Source: an uncultured Planctomycetia bacterium (GTDB taxonomy: Bacteria > Planctomycetota > Phycisphaerae > Phycisphaerales > SM1A02). From it: DNA of 32,296 nucleotides. Positions 8,273 through 15,871 of the stretch are shown here, one piece after another. The stretch's first letter is position 1; each line of letters starts with the position of its first letter. Under the pieces are notes generated by a model that did not search any database, was not told the DNA's origin, and was given only the letters and a program-made list of their open reading frames with translations. Made by a program: the position numbers and the translations under genes. Location of the stretch: positions 1 through 32,296 of the forward strand of contig CALFOZ010000224.1 of the NCBI GenBank assembly GCA_937919205.1. Reading direction: 5' to 3'.

Positions 8273-9280
8273 TCAAAGGTCCACAAGCAACGCGGCTTGT
8301 TCGTCGGCGCGGTAACTACTGCGAACCAGCGGACCGCTTTCACAAACCCTAAATCCACGCGAAAGCGCATCTGATTTAAACTGAACAAACTGGGTTGGAG
8401 TGACCCAGCGATCAATGGGAAGGTGATTGCGGGTGGGTTGCAGGTATTGTCCGATGGTTAAAATATCAGCCTTGGATTCCGCGCGCACATCATCCATAAG
8501 TTGCAACACCTCGTTGTCGCGCTCGCCAATTCCAACCATAATTCCAGTTTTTGTAAGCAGACCACTTGCCTTGAATTGTTTCAACACATTCAGTGATCGC
8601 TCATATCGCGCCTGGGGTCGCACCGCGGAATGCATGCGCCGAACAGTTTCCATGTTGTGGCTGATGATTCGGGGACGAGCATCACATACTGTTTGAATTG
8701 CTTTTTCATCGCCGCAAAAATCACCAACAAGAACTTCAATGCTCATGTTTGGACAGGCTTGGCGCGTAAGGTGAATTGTTTGCGCCCACAACTCTGCGCC
8801 GCCGTCTGGCAACTCATCTCGATTCACACTGGTGATCACCACATGTTTGAGATTCATAAGGCGCAAACTTTCCGCGACGCGCGCGGGTTCGTGCAGATCA
8901 AGCGTGGCGGGGCGGCCGGTTTTTACATTGCAAAAACCACAACTACGCGTGCAGGTATCGCCGAGAATCATAATGGTGGCGGAACCTCGGCTCCAACACT
9001 CGCCCATGTTTGGACAGCTTGCCTCTTGGCAAACAGTGTGCAGTTTATGCTCGTCCATGATCGCCTTTAGGCGAAGATATTCCTCACCACCAGGCACGCG
9101 GGCGCGAAGCCAATCAGGTTTTTTTCCAATCCTTAAGCTTTGGCGGGCTTCATCTCCATTATTCAATATGAATTCGGAAAGGCTCACTGTTGGGGTTGGA
9201 AGATTTCGCGCCGTATCGCCACCAAGCGGCTTTGGATGCCGGGCAAGTGTTCGATCATGTGCGGATTGGGGAGTAGTCAC
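8273..9280 (-). CDS. lipA: Lipoyl synthase (radical SAM)
   Basis: LipA inserts two sulfur atoms into octanoyl groups on E2 and GcvH proteins. Both iron-sulfur clusters are visible. The auxiliary cluster is C84, C89 and C95 in the stretch VCQEASCPNMGEC, and the radical-SAM cluster is C110, C114 and C117 in CTRSCGFC. The C-terminal SSYRADEQ motif that donates a serine ligand is also present. The GTG at 9280 was chosen. It gives a 335-residue protein starting MTTPQSAHD, which fits the family. A longer frame to 9382 would overlap the divergent thuA-like gene and adds non-conserved sequence. The cofactor made here serves the 2-oxoacid dehydrogenase genes in the same window. Confidence 0.95.
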   Translation of the reverse strand: MTTPQSAHDRTLARHPKPLGGDTARNLPTPTVSLSEFILNNGDEARQSLRIGKKPDWLRARVPGGEEYLRLKAIMDEHKLHTVCQEASCPNMGECWSRGSATIMILGDTCTRSCGFCNVKTGRPATLDLHEPARVAESLRLMNLKHVVITSVNRDELPDGGAELWAQTIHLTRQACPNMSIEVLVGDFCGDEKAIQTVCDARPRIISHNMETVRRMHSAVRPQARYERSLNVLKQFKASGLLTKTGIMVGIGERDNEVLQLMDDVRAESKADILTIGQYLQPTRNHLPIDRWVTPTQFVQFKSDALSRGFRVCESGPLVRSSYRADEQAALLVDL

Positions 9281-9375
9281 GGATTGGTAGCGTAGCCCCA
9301 AAGGGCATAACAATTCAAGGCGAAATAAGTCATAATTGAAGCGCGACAGAGATACACAACACGCAAGTGAAGCCA

Positions 9376-10209
9376 ATGACAATCATTCTAAAACACTTTC
9401 TTGGGCAAGTGGCGGTCGTACTCTTTCTTCTGGGTTGTGCAAACACGCAACAGGTAACGGAACCAAAAAATGCCGACGCCACAACCAACGCAAAGACCGA
9501 GGTGGGGCTCAAGAGCAGTAGTGGCGCACAAAGCGAATTACCACACATTCTTGTTTTTACAAAAACCACGGCGTTTAGGCACAAAAATATTCCAGACGGT
9601 ATTCACGCTCTTCGCGACATTGGAAAGAGTGTTTTTGTTGTGGATCAAACAGAGGATGCTGGCGCGTTCACAACCGAAAATTTAAAACGGTTTTGCGTGG
9701 TTGTTTTTTTTAGCACCACGGGAAATGTGTTAAACACAGAGCAACAAAAGGCATTTGAACAATACATTCATTCTGGCGGAGGATTTGTTGGCATTCACGC
9801 GGCGTCGGATACGGAACATGACTGGCCTTGGTATGGGCAACTTGTTGGGGCGTGGTTTAAAGATCACACCAAGGTTATTTTGGCCACTGTTCGCCGCGAG
9901 GACACAACGCACATCAGCACGGTCGAATTTCCAGACGCATGGAAACGCGAGGACGAGTGGTACAGGTTCCGCACCAACCCGCGCGAAAATGTTCGTGTGT
10001 TGGTAACAGTGAACGATCAAGATTTGGGCGAAGTCACAATGAACGGTGACCATCCAATTTCTTGGATGCATGAGTTTGAAGGCGGCCGCGCTTGGTACAC
10101 AGCCATGGGCCATACAAAAGAATCTTTTTTTGAAGAAGATTTTAGAAAGCACGTCCGTGGTGGAATTGTGTGGGCAATGGGAACCTGCGCGAATTCCGCA
10201 AACAAATAA
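9376..10209 (+). CDS. ThuA-like domain lipoprotein
   Basis: The 277-residue product begins with a lipoprotein signal peptide: Lys6, a hydrophobic core and the lipobox LLGC with Cys21 as the acylated residue. After a Thr/Lys-rich linker comes a ThuA-like domain (about 55-277) with HILVFTKTTAFRHKNI, SGGGFVGIHAASDTEHDWPWY and HPISWMHEFEGGRAWYTAMGHT. ThuA-like proteins have a class-I glutamine-amidotransferase-like fold. The name comes from trehalose use, but the biochemical role is not firmly known. They are often secreted in planctomycetes. The ATG at 9376 is preferred over a GTG at 9367 because it gives a normal signal peptide. It diverges from lipA and ends convergent with deoC. Confidence 0.87.
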   Translation: MTIILKHFLGQVAVVLFLLGCANTQQVTEPKNADATTNAKTEVGLKSSSGAQSELPHILVFTKTTAFRHKNIPDGIHALRDIGKSVFVVDQTEDAGAFTTENLKRFCVVVFFSTTGNVLNTEQQKAFEQYIHSGGGFVGIHAASDTEHDWPWYGQLVGAWFKDHTKVILATVRREDTTHISTVEFPDAWKREDEWYRFRTNPRENVRVLVTVNDQDLGEVTMNGDHPISWMHEFEGGRAWYTAMGHTKESFFEEDFRKHVRGGIVWAMGTCANSANK

Positions 10210-10275
10210 GTTGCGAAACCCTGGGTAGGTGAGACACTTTTTATAATTTTTAGGGGGAACGTGTTGCGGACGCGT

Positions 10276-10295
10276 GAATAAGCCAGCGCTTATTC
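10276..10295. terminator. Hairpin spanning the deoC stop codon
   Basis: A perfect 8-bp stem GAATAAGC / GCTTATTC with a 4-nt loop lies between convergent thuA-like and deoC genes. The TAA stop of deoC is inside the stem. Neither strand has a T tract after it, so it is a weak terminator candidate at best. Confidence 0.35.
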
Positions 10296-11249
10296 CCCAA
10301 GGTCCCACGACGAGGCGTAGTGGCCGGTTTCAAGTTTCATAATTTGGCGCAGAATGTCGTTGGCCAAAGAACTTGCGCCAAAACGGAAAAGATCTGGCGT
10401 AAGCCAATCGTCTCCAAGAGTTTCCTTCACCATGACAAGGTAGTGAAGCGCTTGCTTTGCTGTCCGGATTCCGCCGGCGGGTTTCATTCCAATCTTTGGT
10501 CCGCCCGCAAGAAAGGTGTCGCGAATTGCCTCAAGCATTACAAGCGTGACTGGCATGGTGGCCGCGGGCTGAACTTTTCCGGTGCTGGTCTTGATAAAAA
10601 CTTCGCCATCTATAAGGGGTTTGGAGCCAGGCCGACTAACAATAGCGTCAATGGCAAGATCACTGGCGCGACGAACATTGTCCAAGGTTTCAAGCTCGCC
10701 GGTTTCAAGAATAATTTTTAAATGGGCAGGGCCACACGCGGCTTTTGTTTCAATAATTTCCTCTCGAACAGCTTGAAATTGGCCTGATAGAAAAAGTCCC
10801 CGACTGATCACCATGTCAATTTCGTCGGCACCAGCCATAACCGCAGTGCGAACATCTTGAAGGCGAATATCAAGTGGATATTGGCCGCTTGGAAATCCCG
10901 TGGCCACCGCGGCGATTTTAATGGCGTGGCCCTTGAGAGCTTCTTTGGCAACGCGAATCAACATTGGGTAAACACAAATTGCGGCAACGTGCGGAACCGC
11001 ATCTTTAAATGGCACACTGCAAACATGCGGCGAGATGGCTTTGGCGCAAAGCGCGCGCACCTTTTCTGGGCTGTCCTTACCCTCAAGCGTGGTGAGGTCC
11101 AGCATGGACATGGCCAAACGAAGACCCGAAGCCTTGGCGGATGTTTTAATACTTCTGGTGGTGAAAGACGCGGCGCGTCGCTTGGCCATAACGGCGTCAA
11201 CCGCTGGACTTGGCTTGGAAACAGGGGAAAGTGTTGATGAATCTTTCAT
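10290..11249 (-). CDS. deoC: Deoxyribose-phosphate aldolase
   Basis: The 319-residue enzyme cleaves 2-deoxyribose 5-phosphate to acetaldehyde and glyceraldehyde 3-phosphate in deoxynucleoside breakdown. The Schiff-base lysine is K220 in FIKTSTGK. D145 in ADEIDMVI and K256 in MKPAGGIRT complete the catalytic set. The length matches the longer eukaryote-like form (about 318) rather than the roughly 250-residue form of many bacteria, because of an N-terminal extension. The ATG at 11249 was chosen: GGTGAG lies about 9 nt upstream, and the reading frame further upstream runs into the neighbouring secreted-protein gene in another frame. It is the last gene of the minus-strand run and may be cotranscribed with the three small genes before it. 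Confidence 0.94.
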   Translation of the reverse strand: MKDSSTLSPVSKPSPAVDAVMAKRRAASFTTRSIKTSAKASGLRLAMSMLDLTTLEGKDSPEKVRALCAKAISPHVCSVPFKDAVPHVAAICVYPMLIRVAKEALKGHAIKIAAVATGFPSGQYPLDIRLQDVRTAVMAGADEIDMVISRGLFLSGQFQAVREEIIETKAACGPAHLKIILETGELETLDNVRRASDLAIDAIVSRPGSKPLIDGEVFIKTSTGKVQPAATMPVTLVMLEAIRDTFLAGGPKIGMKPAGGIRTAKQALHYLVMVKETLGDDWLTPDLFRFGASSLANDILRQIMKLETGHYASSWDLGE

Positions 11250-11280
11250 GAAAAATCTCACCCCACCGCGGATGCATACA

Positions 11281-11601
11281 TTAATTTCCGCGAGCTTGTT
11301 TAAAAATTTCAGAGAGGTTTTTTGTGGTTCGTAAATCCAGAACCTTGTTGTACACATCGCCATAGAAAATCATCAGTGTTTCACTACGATCATCAACAAG
11401 CCAAAGAAGATCGTAGGTTTCAGAACCAGTTTGATTACCAACCGTGATGGTAGACATGCAAAATCCATTTGTTGTGGCCACTGAATCCGCGTTTGCGCTT
11501 TGAATTTTTCCGGCCTGGGTGAGAATAAGTCCACCAAGAAAGAAGGCGCTCGCCCAAAGCGCGACAGTGTTCATTTGAAATTTATTTGATTGCTGTTTCA
11601 T
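11281..11601 (-). CDS. Small secreted or membrane-anchored protein, copy 2
   Basis: This 106-residue protein has an N-terminal hydrophobic segment (about 11-30) ending in QSANADS, a plausible signal-peptidase site. A mature domain of about 70 residues follows. Its C-terminal half (WLVDDRSETLMIFYGDVY, then KNLSEIFKQAR) aligns by eye with the same part of the upstream neighbour (YILDQSNQELISLSWND, then RNIPKVVEQIQ). The two look like diverged tandem copies. The start at 11601 follows the neighbour's stop by 14 bp and gives a short charged N-terminus. I do not recognise a named family. It resembles small planctomycete proteins with a repeated strand motif. The function is unknown. Confidence 0.7.
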   Translation of the reverse strand: MKQQSNKFQMNTVALWASAFFLGGLILTQAGKIQSANADSVATTNGFCMSTITVGNQTGSETYDLLWLVDDRSETLMIFYGDVYNKVLDLRTTKNLSEIFKQARGN

Positions 11602-11615
11602 ATTGTTGTTTTTTC

Positions 11616-11918
11616 TTAACGGCTCTTTTGAATTTGCTCGACCACTTTTGGAATGTTTCTGTAACCAATTCCAAATAGATTTTTGGATGAATCGTTCCAA
11701 GACAAGGAAATAAGCTCCTGATTGGATTGATCCAGGATGTAGGCGACGCCGGCTTGGTTCATGACATATTTTCCACCAACCATGAGGTATTGGCCGCGAG
11801 AGCGGGTGGACTGGGCGACCGCGCTTGGACCAAGTGAAACAAATCCAAGAATCCCAAGCAGGATGAGGTTGAGAACAATGAGGGCGTGTTTAGGTTTAAG
11901 AATTTTTTTGTGTCGCAT
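11616..11918 (-). CDS. Small secreted or membrane-anchored protein, copy 1
   Basis: This 100-residue protein starts MRHKKILKPKH, with a basic N-terminus, then a hydrophobic core (about 12-32) and the sequence GPSAVAQS, a good signal-peptidase I site. The mature part reads QYLMVGGKYVMNQAGVAYIL and continues into the strand-rich block shared with the following gene. The ATG at 11918 is supported by AGAGGT about 7 nt upstream; the longer frame to 11948 lacks such a site. It lies between a two-helix membrane protein gene and its own homologue, all on the minus strand between the E2 and deoC genes. No enzyme motif is visible. Confidence 0.72.
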   Translation of the reverse strand: MRHKKILKPKHALIVLNLILLGILGFVSLGPSAVAQSTRSRGQYLMVGGKYVMNQAGVAYILDQSNQELISLSWNDSSKNLFGIGYRNIPKVVEQIQKSR

Positions 11919-11940
11919 GATGTACCTCTGGTGTGTTGTG

Positions 11941-12141
11941 TTAATCAATATTCGTGCGCTTGGATGTGAAAAGACTTACATAGACGGCGCCGCCCACCAA
12001 CACAAACGCCAATCCGTAGCCAGCAAGTGGCCAACTCCCCGCCCCCGCAAGTTCTGGCATGGGTGGGGCGTCTGATATCGCAAGCGCAATGGTGTTGATT
12101 GCAAGCGTGAACAGAACCATCAATTTAAAATACATACTCAT
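11941..12141 (-). CDS. Small two-helix membrane protein
   Basis: The 66-residue protein has two hydrophobic segments, about 5-24 and 42-60. The loop PPMPELAGAGSWPLAGYG lies between them, and a basic end SKRTNID follows. The ATG at 12141 is chosen because a TAGACT hexamer lies exactly 6 nt upstream, matching the leaderless pattern of other genes here. A GTG at 12147 would fall inside that spacer. It is 22 bp upstream of the first of two tandem secreted-protein genes and probably cotranscribed with them. The first segment could be a signal peptide instead of a transmembrane helix. No family was recognised. Confidence 0.65.
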   Translation of the reverse strand: MSMYFKLMVLFTLAINTIALAISDAPPMPELAGAGSWPLAGYGLAFVLVGGAVYVSLFTSKRTNID

Positions 12142-12147
12142 GGCCAC

Positions 12148-12153
12148 AGTCTA
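12148..12153 (-). promoter_or_regulatory. Putative -10 box of the two-helix protein gene (leaderless)
   Basis: On the minus strand TAGACT is followed by GTGGCC and the ATG at 12141. It gives the small-protein genes a promoter separate from the upstream E2 gene. A TTCAATTGAA palindrome lies at 12177-12186, upstream of it. Confidence 0.5.
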
Positions 12154-12202
12154 ACCAATCATTGACAATAGATAAATTCAATTGAACAGTGATCTTGCGC
12201 GC

Positions 12203-13618
12203 TTACGACGCCAATAATTGATCTGGATTTTCTAGGAATACCAGCACGCTATTCAAAAATCTTGCGCCCTCCGCGCCGTCCACAATGCGGTGGTCGCACG
12301 AAAGACTGAGCGGTAAAACAAGACCCGCGTAGAACGCGCCATTCTTTGTTAAAACCTGCTCTTTGGCGCGGCCAACAGCGAGAATGGCGACCTCTGGATA
12401 ATTGATAATTGGCGTGGCGAACGCGCCGCCGTAACTACCAACATTGCTCATGGTGAATGTTCCGCCTACAAGATTTTCGCGAGCAACTGTGCGATCCTTG
12501 CATGATTGCGCCAATTCCTTCACGAGCGCGGCTAGCTCGCCAACATTTTTTTGGTGCGCGTTTCGAAGAACAGGAACCATAAGGCCATGATCCGTATCGA
12601 CCGCGCAACCAAGATGAATTGGTTCCTTGATCAAGATTTCCTCATTGGTGTCATCCACATTTGCGTTGAGTGTTGGATGCTTGCGCAAAGCCTTGCATAC
12701 AGCCAGCATGACAAATGGCAACATGCTTAATTTAGTTCCCAGCGCGGCGGCGTATTCCTTGCGCTTGCGATCAAGTTTGGTGACATCAGCGGTGTCAACA
12801 ACGGTGAAGTGCACGGCGGTCTTGACGGACAAATCAAGCGCTTGCGCGATCTTTCGGCGAATGCCACGAAACGGAATACATTCCTTCACGCCGTCGCGAT
12901 TTACGGTTGGATACACGGCGGAAATTGCCGCGGATGTTGTGGTGACTGTGTTGTTGTTTATAGGATGGGCGATTGGTTGCGCAATGACAACACGCGAAGC
13001 AGTTGTTTCGCGCGCCACATCCGCCGCGCCTTGACTGACGGCCTGAAGATCACTAGCGGTAACGCGACCACCACGACCAGTGCCGCGAACTTGTTGAATG
13101 TTCACGCCCAATTCCCTGGCGATGCGACGAACAGCGGGTGTTGCAAGCGATTTGTTGGCGCCAGAAGAAACACGTTCATGTTCTGGTTGGCGCGCAAAGC
13201 GACTTGGAACACCAAGCGAGCCGCTGACATTTCCAACAACGGTGCCGGCGTCTTCATTGGCTTCTGGCTTTGGTTCAGCTTTTACGGTGGCGACGGGAGC
13301 GGAGTGTTGTTTTGCGGGCGCGGACACGGTCTTTGGCGCACTGGTGACTGCGGCTCCCTTGTTCGCGTAGCGAACCAAAACACTTCCAACCAAAATAATG
13401 TCCCCAGCATTTCCGCACAGTTCACCAATGACACCATTCCAAGGACTTGGAACTTCAACAAGCGCCTTGTCGGTTTCCATCTCGGCCATTGTTTGATGTT
13501 CTTTCACGGTGTCGCCAACTTGCACGCGCCATTTAATAAGTTCGGCTTCGTGAACACCTTCACCAAGATCTGGAAGAATGAAATGACTTTTGTCGTCAGG
13601 TTGTTTTACGCCAGCCAT
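12203..13618 (-). CDS. Dihydrolipoamide acyltransferase, E2 of a 2-oxoacid dehydrogenase complex
   Basis: The 471-residue E2 has one lipoyl domain (about 12-86) with the lipoylated Lys51 in METDKALVEV, an Ala/Pro/Lys-rich linker, a peripheral-subunit binding domain (about 158-192, ATPAVRRIARELGV...GRGGRVTASD) and a catalytic core (about 245-471). The core has SNVGSYGGAFATPIINYPE and the active-site motif DHRIVDG with His443. It transfers acyl groups from E1 to CoA. The ATG at 13618 follows GGAG by about 9 nt; the longer frame to 13669 runs into the E1 beta stop. It is the last of E1 alpha, E1 beta and E2. Whether the substrate is pyruvate or branched-chain 2-oxo acids cannot be read from the sequence alone. 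Confidence 0.95.
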   Translation of the reverse strand: MAGVKQPDDKSHFILPDLGEGVHEAELIKWRVQVGDTVKEHQTMAEMETDKALVEVPSPWNGVIGELCGNAGDIILVGSVLVRYANKGAAVTSAPKTVSAPAKQHSAPVATVKAEPKPEANEDAGTVVGNVSGSLGVPSRFARQPEHERVSSGANKSLATPAVRRIARELGVNIQQVRGTGRGGRVTASDLQAVSQGAADVARETTASRVVIAQPIAHPINNNTVTTTSAAISAVYPTVNRDGVKECIPFRGIRRKIAQALDLSVKTAVHFTVVDTADVTKLDRKRKEYAAALGTKLSMLPFVMLAVCKALRKHPTLNANVDDTNEEILIKEPIHLGCAVDTDHGLMVPVLRNAHQKNVGELAALVKELAQSCKDRTVARENLVGGTFTMSNVGSYGGAFATPIINYPEVAILAVGRAKEQVLTKNGAFYAGLVLPLSLSCDHRIVDGAEGARFLNSVLVFLENPDQLLAS

Positions 13619-13670
13619 GTAAGGTTCTCCAAGAGTGAGTGGATTTGGTGTGAAATGTGTCGGGCACAAA

Positions 13671-14639
13671 TTAGTAAGCGGCAGTTTCCTCTATCGCGCG
13701 GGCAATACGATCCGCGTCTGGCATGTAATCCAGTTCAAGTTTGTAGTAGGGCATGATGGTGTCAAACCCAGCCACGCGCTGCACGGGCGATTCCAAATAC
13801 AAGAAACAGCGCTCCATAATGCGCGCCGCAATTTCAGCGCCAAAGCCGCAGGTTTTTGGGGCTTCATGCACAATCACACAGCGCCCAGTTTTCTTTACGC
13901 TGGCTTCCACCGCGTCCATATCAAATGGATACAGGGTGCGAAGATCGATGAGTTCAATGGAGCGACCGCCGCGTTCAATGGCTTGCATGCATTGAACAAC
14001 GCTGGCTCCCCAACTGACAATGGTCATTTCATTTCCCTCACACACAACGCGCGCCTTGCCAAGTGGAAGCGTGTATTCATCTTCTGGAACTTCTTCGCGG
14101 AAGGCGCGGTAAATGCGCTTGGGTTCAAAGAACATCACTGGATCTGGATCGCGGATGGCTGAGATAAGCAAACCCTTGGCGTCATATGGACTGCTGGGCA
14201 TAACCACCTTGATGCCGGGTTGATGAATATAAATAGTTTCAGGGCTGTCAGAGTGAAGTTCGGGCGCGTGAATTCCGCCGCCAACCGGAATGCGAATAGT
14301 GAGCGGCACAGTCATGGCGCCGCGAGTACGGGTGCGCATGCGCGCGGCGTGGCTACAAATTTGGTCATACGCGGGCCCAAGAAAACCTTCAAATTGAATT
14401 TCTGGAATCGGACGCAGGCCAGCCATGGCAAGCCCAATACTTGCGCCAATAATTCCGCTTTCCGCAAGCGGCGTATCAACCACGCGTTTGTCACCAAATC
14501 GTTTATGAAGACCTTCGGTCACGCGAAAGACGCCGCCGTTTAGTCCAACATCTTCGCCAAGAATGAGCACGCGTTCATCACGCTCCATTTCTTGAATAAG
14601 GGCCAGGTTGATTGCTTGCACCAGTGTGAGGTTTGCCAT
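13671..14639 (-). CDS. 2-Oxoacid dehydrogenase E1 beta subunit
   Basis: The 322-residue beta subunit starts MANLTLVQAIN after AAAGGA and shows the family landmarks LILGEDVGLNGGVFRVTEGL, GFLGPAYDQI, the segment PLTIRIPVGGGIHAPELHSD, PSSPYDAKGLL and FEPKRIYR, then the C-terminal IELIDLRTLYPFD. With the alpha subunit it forms the thiamine-diphosphate-dependent heterotetramer that decarboxylates 2-oxo acids and acylates the E2 lipoyl group. The gene follows E1 alpha by 12 bp and precedes E2 by about 50 bp, a standard operon layout. The heterotetrameric form is shared by Gram-positive-type pyruvate dehydrogenase and branched-chain 2-oxoacid dehydrogenase, so the substrate is left open. Confidence 0.95.
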   Translation of the reverse strand: MANLTLVQAINLALIQEMERDERVLILGEDVGLNGGVFRVTEGLHKRFGDKRVVDTPLAESGIIGASIGLAMAGLRPIPEIQFEGFLGPAYDQICSHAARMRTRTRGAMTVPLTIRIPVGGGIHAPELHSDSPETIYIHQPGIKVVMPSSPYDAKGLLISAIRDPDPVMFFEPKRIYRAFREEVPEDEYTLPLGKARVVCEGNEMTIVSWGASVVQCMQAIERGGRSIELIDLRTLYPFDMDAVEASVKKTGRCVIVHEAPKTCGFGAEIAARIMERCFLYLESPVQRVAGFDTIMPYYKLELDYMPDADRIARAIEETAAY

Positions 14640-14651
14640 GGTGTTGTTCCT

Positions 14652-15785
14652 TTAGTGCGAAGTTTTTGCGGGCAACTCAATGACCGCGCCTTCAATTTGA
14701 GATGGATCTTGACCAATGCCGTGCGTTTGCATGGTGTCACGCTGTAGCGCAAGGTCTGGTGGAATTGTCGCGAACATATTGTTGAAGAAGTCGTCGCGAT
14801 TTGGCGGCGCGATGGATTCTGCGCGCTCAACCGCACTGGACACATCGCGTTGCGCACGCTCCGCAAGCGCGGCCTCTTTGGCGTCATCCCAAAGGCCACG
14901 GGTGGTGAGAAACTTTCGAATGCGAAGAATTGGATCGCGGGTTTTCCACGCGTCAACTTCGGCTTGATCGCGGTAACGGCGCGCGTCGTCGGCGGTGGTG
15001 TGATCGCCTAGGCGATAGGTGACGGCCTCGATAAAGAACGGACGACCCTTTTCACGCGCAAGCGCGGCGGCTTTGCGCACGCAATACACCACGGCGAAAA
15101 TATCGTTGCCATCGCATTGAATGGTGTCCATGCCATACGCAACAGCGCGCTGGGCAACGGTTGGCGCGGAACATTGAATTTTTCCTGGAACACTGATGGC
15201 CCAGAAATTATTTTGGCAGAAGAAAATAACGGGAATGTCTAGGTTTGCCGCGAAATTCATGGCTTCATGAAAGTCGCCCTCGCTGGTGGCGCCATCACCA
15301 AAGAATGTGCATGCCAAACGTTTTTCGCCGCGATACTTGGCGGCCCACGCCAAACCAGTGGCGTGCAACATTTGCGTTCCAATTGGAATGGCAAGCGGCA
15401 TGCAATACAACTCGCGCGGAATGGCGTTACCGCGCTCGTCGCCCATCCAATGCAACAGAATCATTTCCATTGGAAGACCGCGCCAAAATAGGCCGGCATT
15501 TTCGCGGTAACAGGGAACAAGCCAATCAGTTTTATCAAGCGCATACGCCGCGCCCATGCTTGTGGCTTCTTGTCCCATGTTCTGCGGAAATGTTCCCATG
15601 CGACCAGAGCGTTGAAGTTTGAACGCGACCTCATCAAGGTGGCGGCACACGCACATGTGCTCATATAAGCGAACAAGATCCGCGTCAGGAATCAGACCCG
15701 CGCCCAACTTCTCATCAAAGTTGGCGTTCACGTCCAGAATGGAGACGTGATCAATGGTGGTTGTGAAGGCGCTTTTGATTGGCAT
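14652..15785 (-). CDS. 2-Oxoacid dehydrogenase E1 alpha subunit
   Basis: The 377-residue alpha subunit carries the thiamine-diphosphate motif from GDG (163-165, in FFGDGATSEGDFHEAMNFA) to QNN (191-193). Upstream are FPQNMGQEATSMGAAYAL and the YREN segment. The phosphorylation-loop-like YRLGDHTTADDARRYR looks closer to pyruvate dehydrogenase alpha chains than to most branched-chain ones, but that is a by-eye judgement. The ATG at 15785 follows AGGAA by about 7 nt; an in-frame TTG at 15803 is less likely. A TACACT -10-like box lies about 65 bp upstream, so E1 alpha, E1 beta and E2 can be transcribed separately from the amino-acid dehydrogenase gene upstream. Confidence 0.95.
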   Translation of the reverse strand: MPIKSAFTTTIDHVSILDVNANFDEKLGAGLIPDADLVRLYEHMCVCRHLDEVAFKLQRSGRMGTFPQNMGQEATSMGAAYALDKTDWLVPCYRENAGLFWRGLPMEMILLHWMGDERGNAIPRELYCMPLAIPIGTQMLHATGLAWAAKYRGEKRLACTFFGDGATSEGDFHEAMNFAANLDIPVIFFCQNNFWAISVPGKIQCSAPTVAQRAVAYGMDTIQCDGNDIFAVVYCVRKAAALAREKGRPFFIEAVTYRLGDHTTADDARRYRDQAEVDAWKTRDPILRIRKFLTTRGLWDDAKEAALAERAQRDVSSAVERAESIAPPNRDDFFNNMFATIPPDLALQRDTMQTHGIGQDPSQIEGAVIELPAKTSH

Positions 15786-15847
15786 GGTGATTTCCTGGGA
15801 CAAAGAACTTGTTCAAACAATGAAAGCAACTTGGCGTTAAGTGCAAA

Positions 15848-15853
15848 AGTGTA
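15848..15853 (-). promoter_or_regulatory. Putative -10 box upstream of the E1 alpha gene
   Basis: The minus strand reads TTCGCTACACT in the 86-bp gap after the amino-acid dehydrogenase gene. The expected -35 position carries no recognisable hexamer. The 5' leader would be about 55 nt and include a Shine-Dalgarno site. Confidence 0.35.
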
Positions 15854-15871
15854 GCGAACGTGCTTGGCGAT

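Noticed and set aside
9281..9382. Longer N-terminus for LipA
   Set aside because: It would overlap the divergent ThuA-like gene start and add residues with no LipA resemblance; the GTG at 9280 gives a normal length.
9730..10308. 192-codon minus-strand ORF opposite the ThuA-like gene
   Set aside because: It is fully antisense to a lipoprotein gene with a recognised domain and has no start signal.
12809..13756. 315-codon plus-strand ORF opposite the E2 gene
   Set aside because: It is antisense to a well-supported E2 coding sequence and its composition (many Asn, Gly, Phe and His) is typical of a shadow frame.
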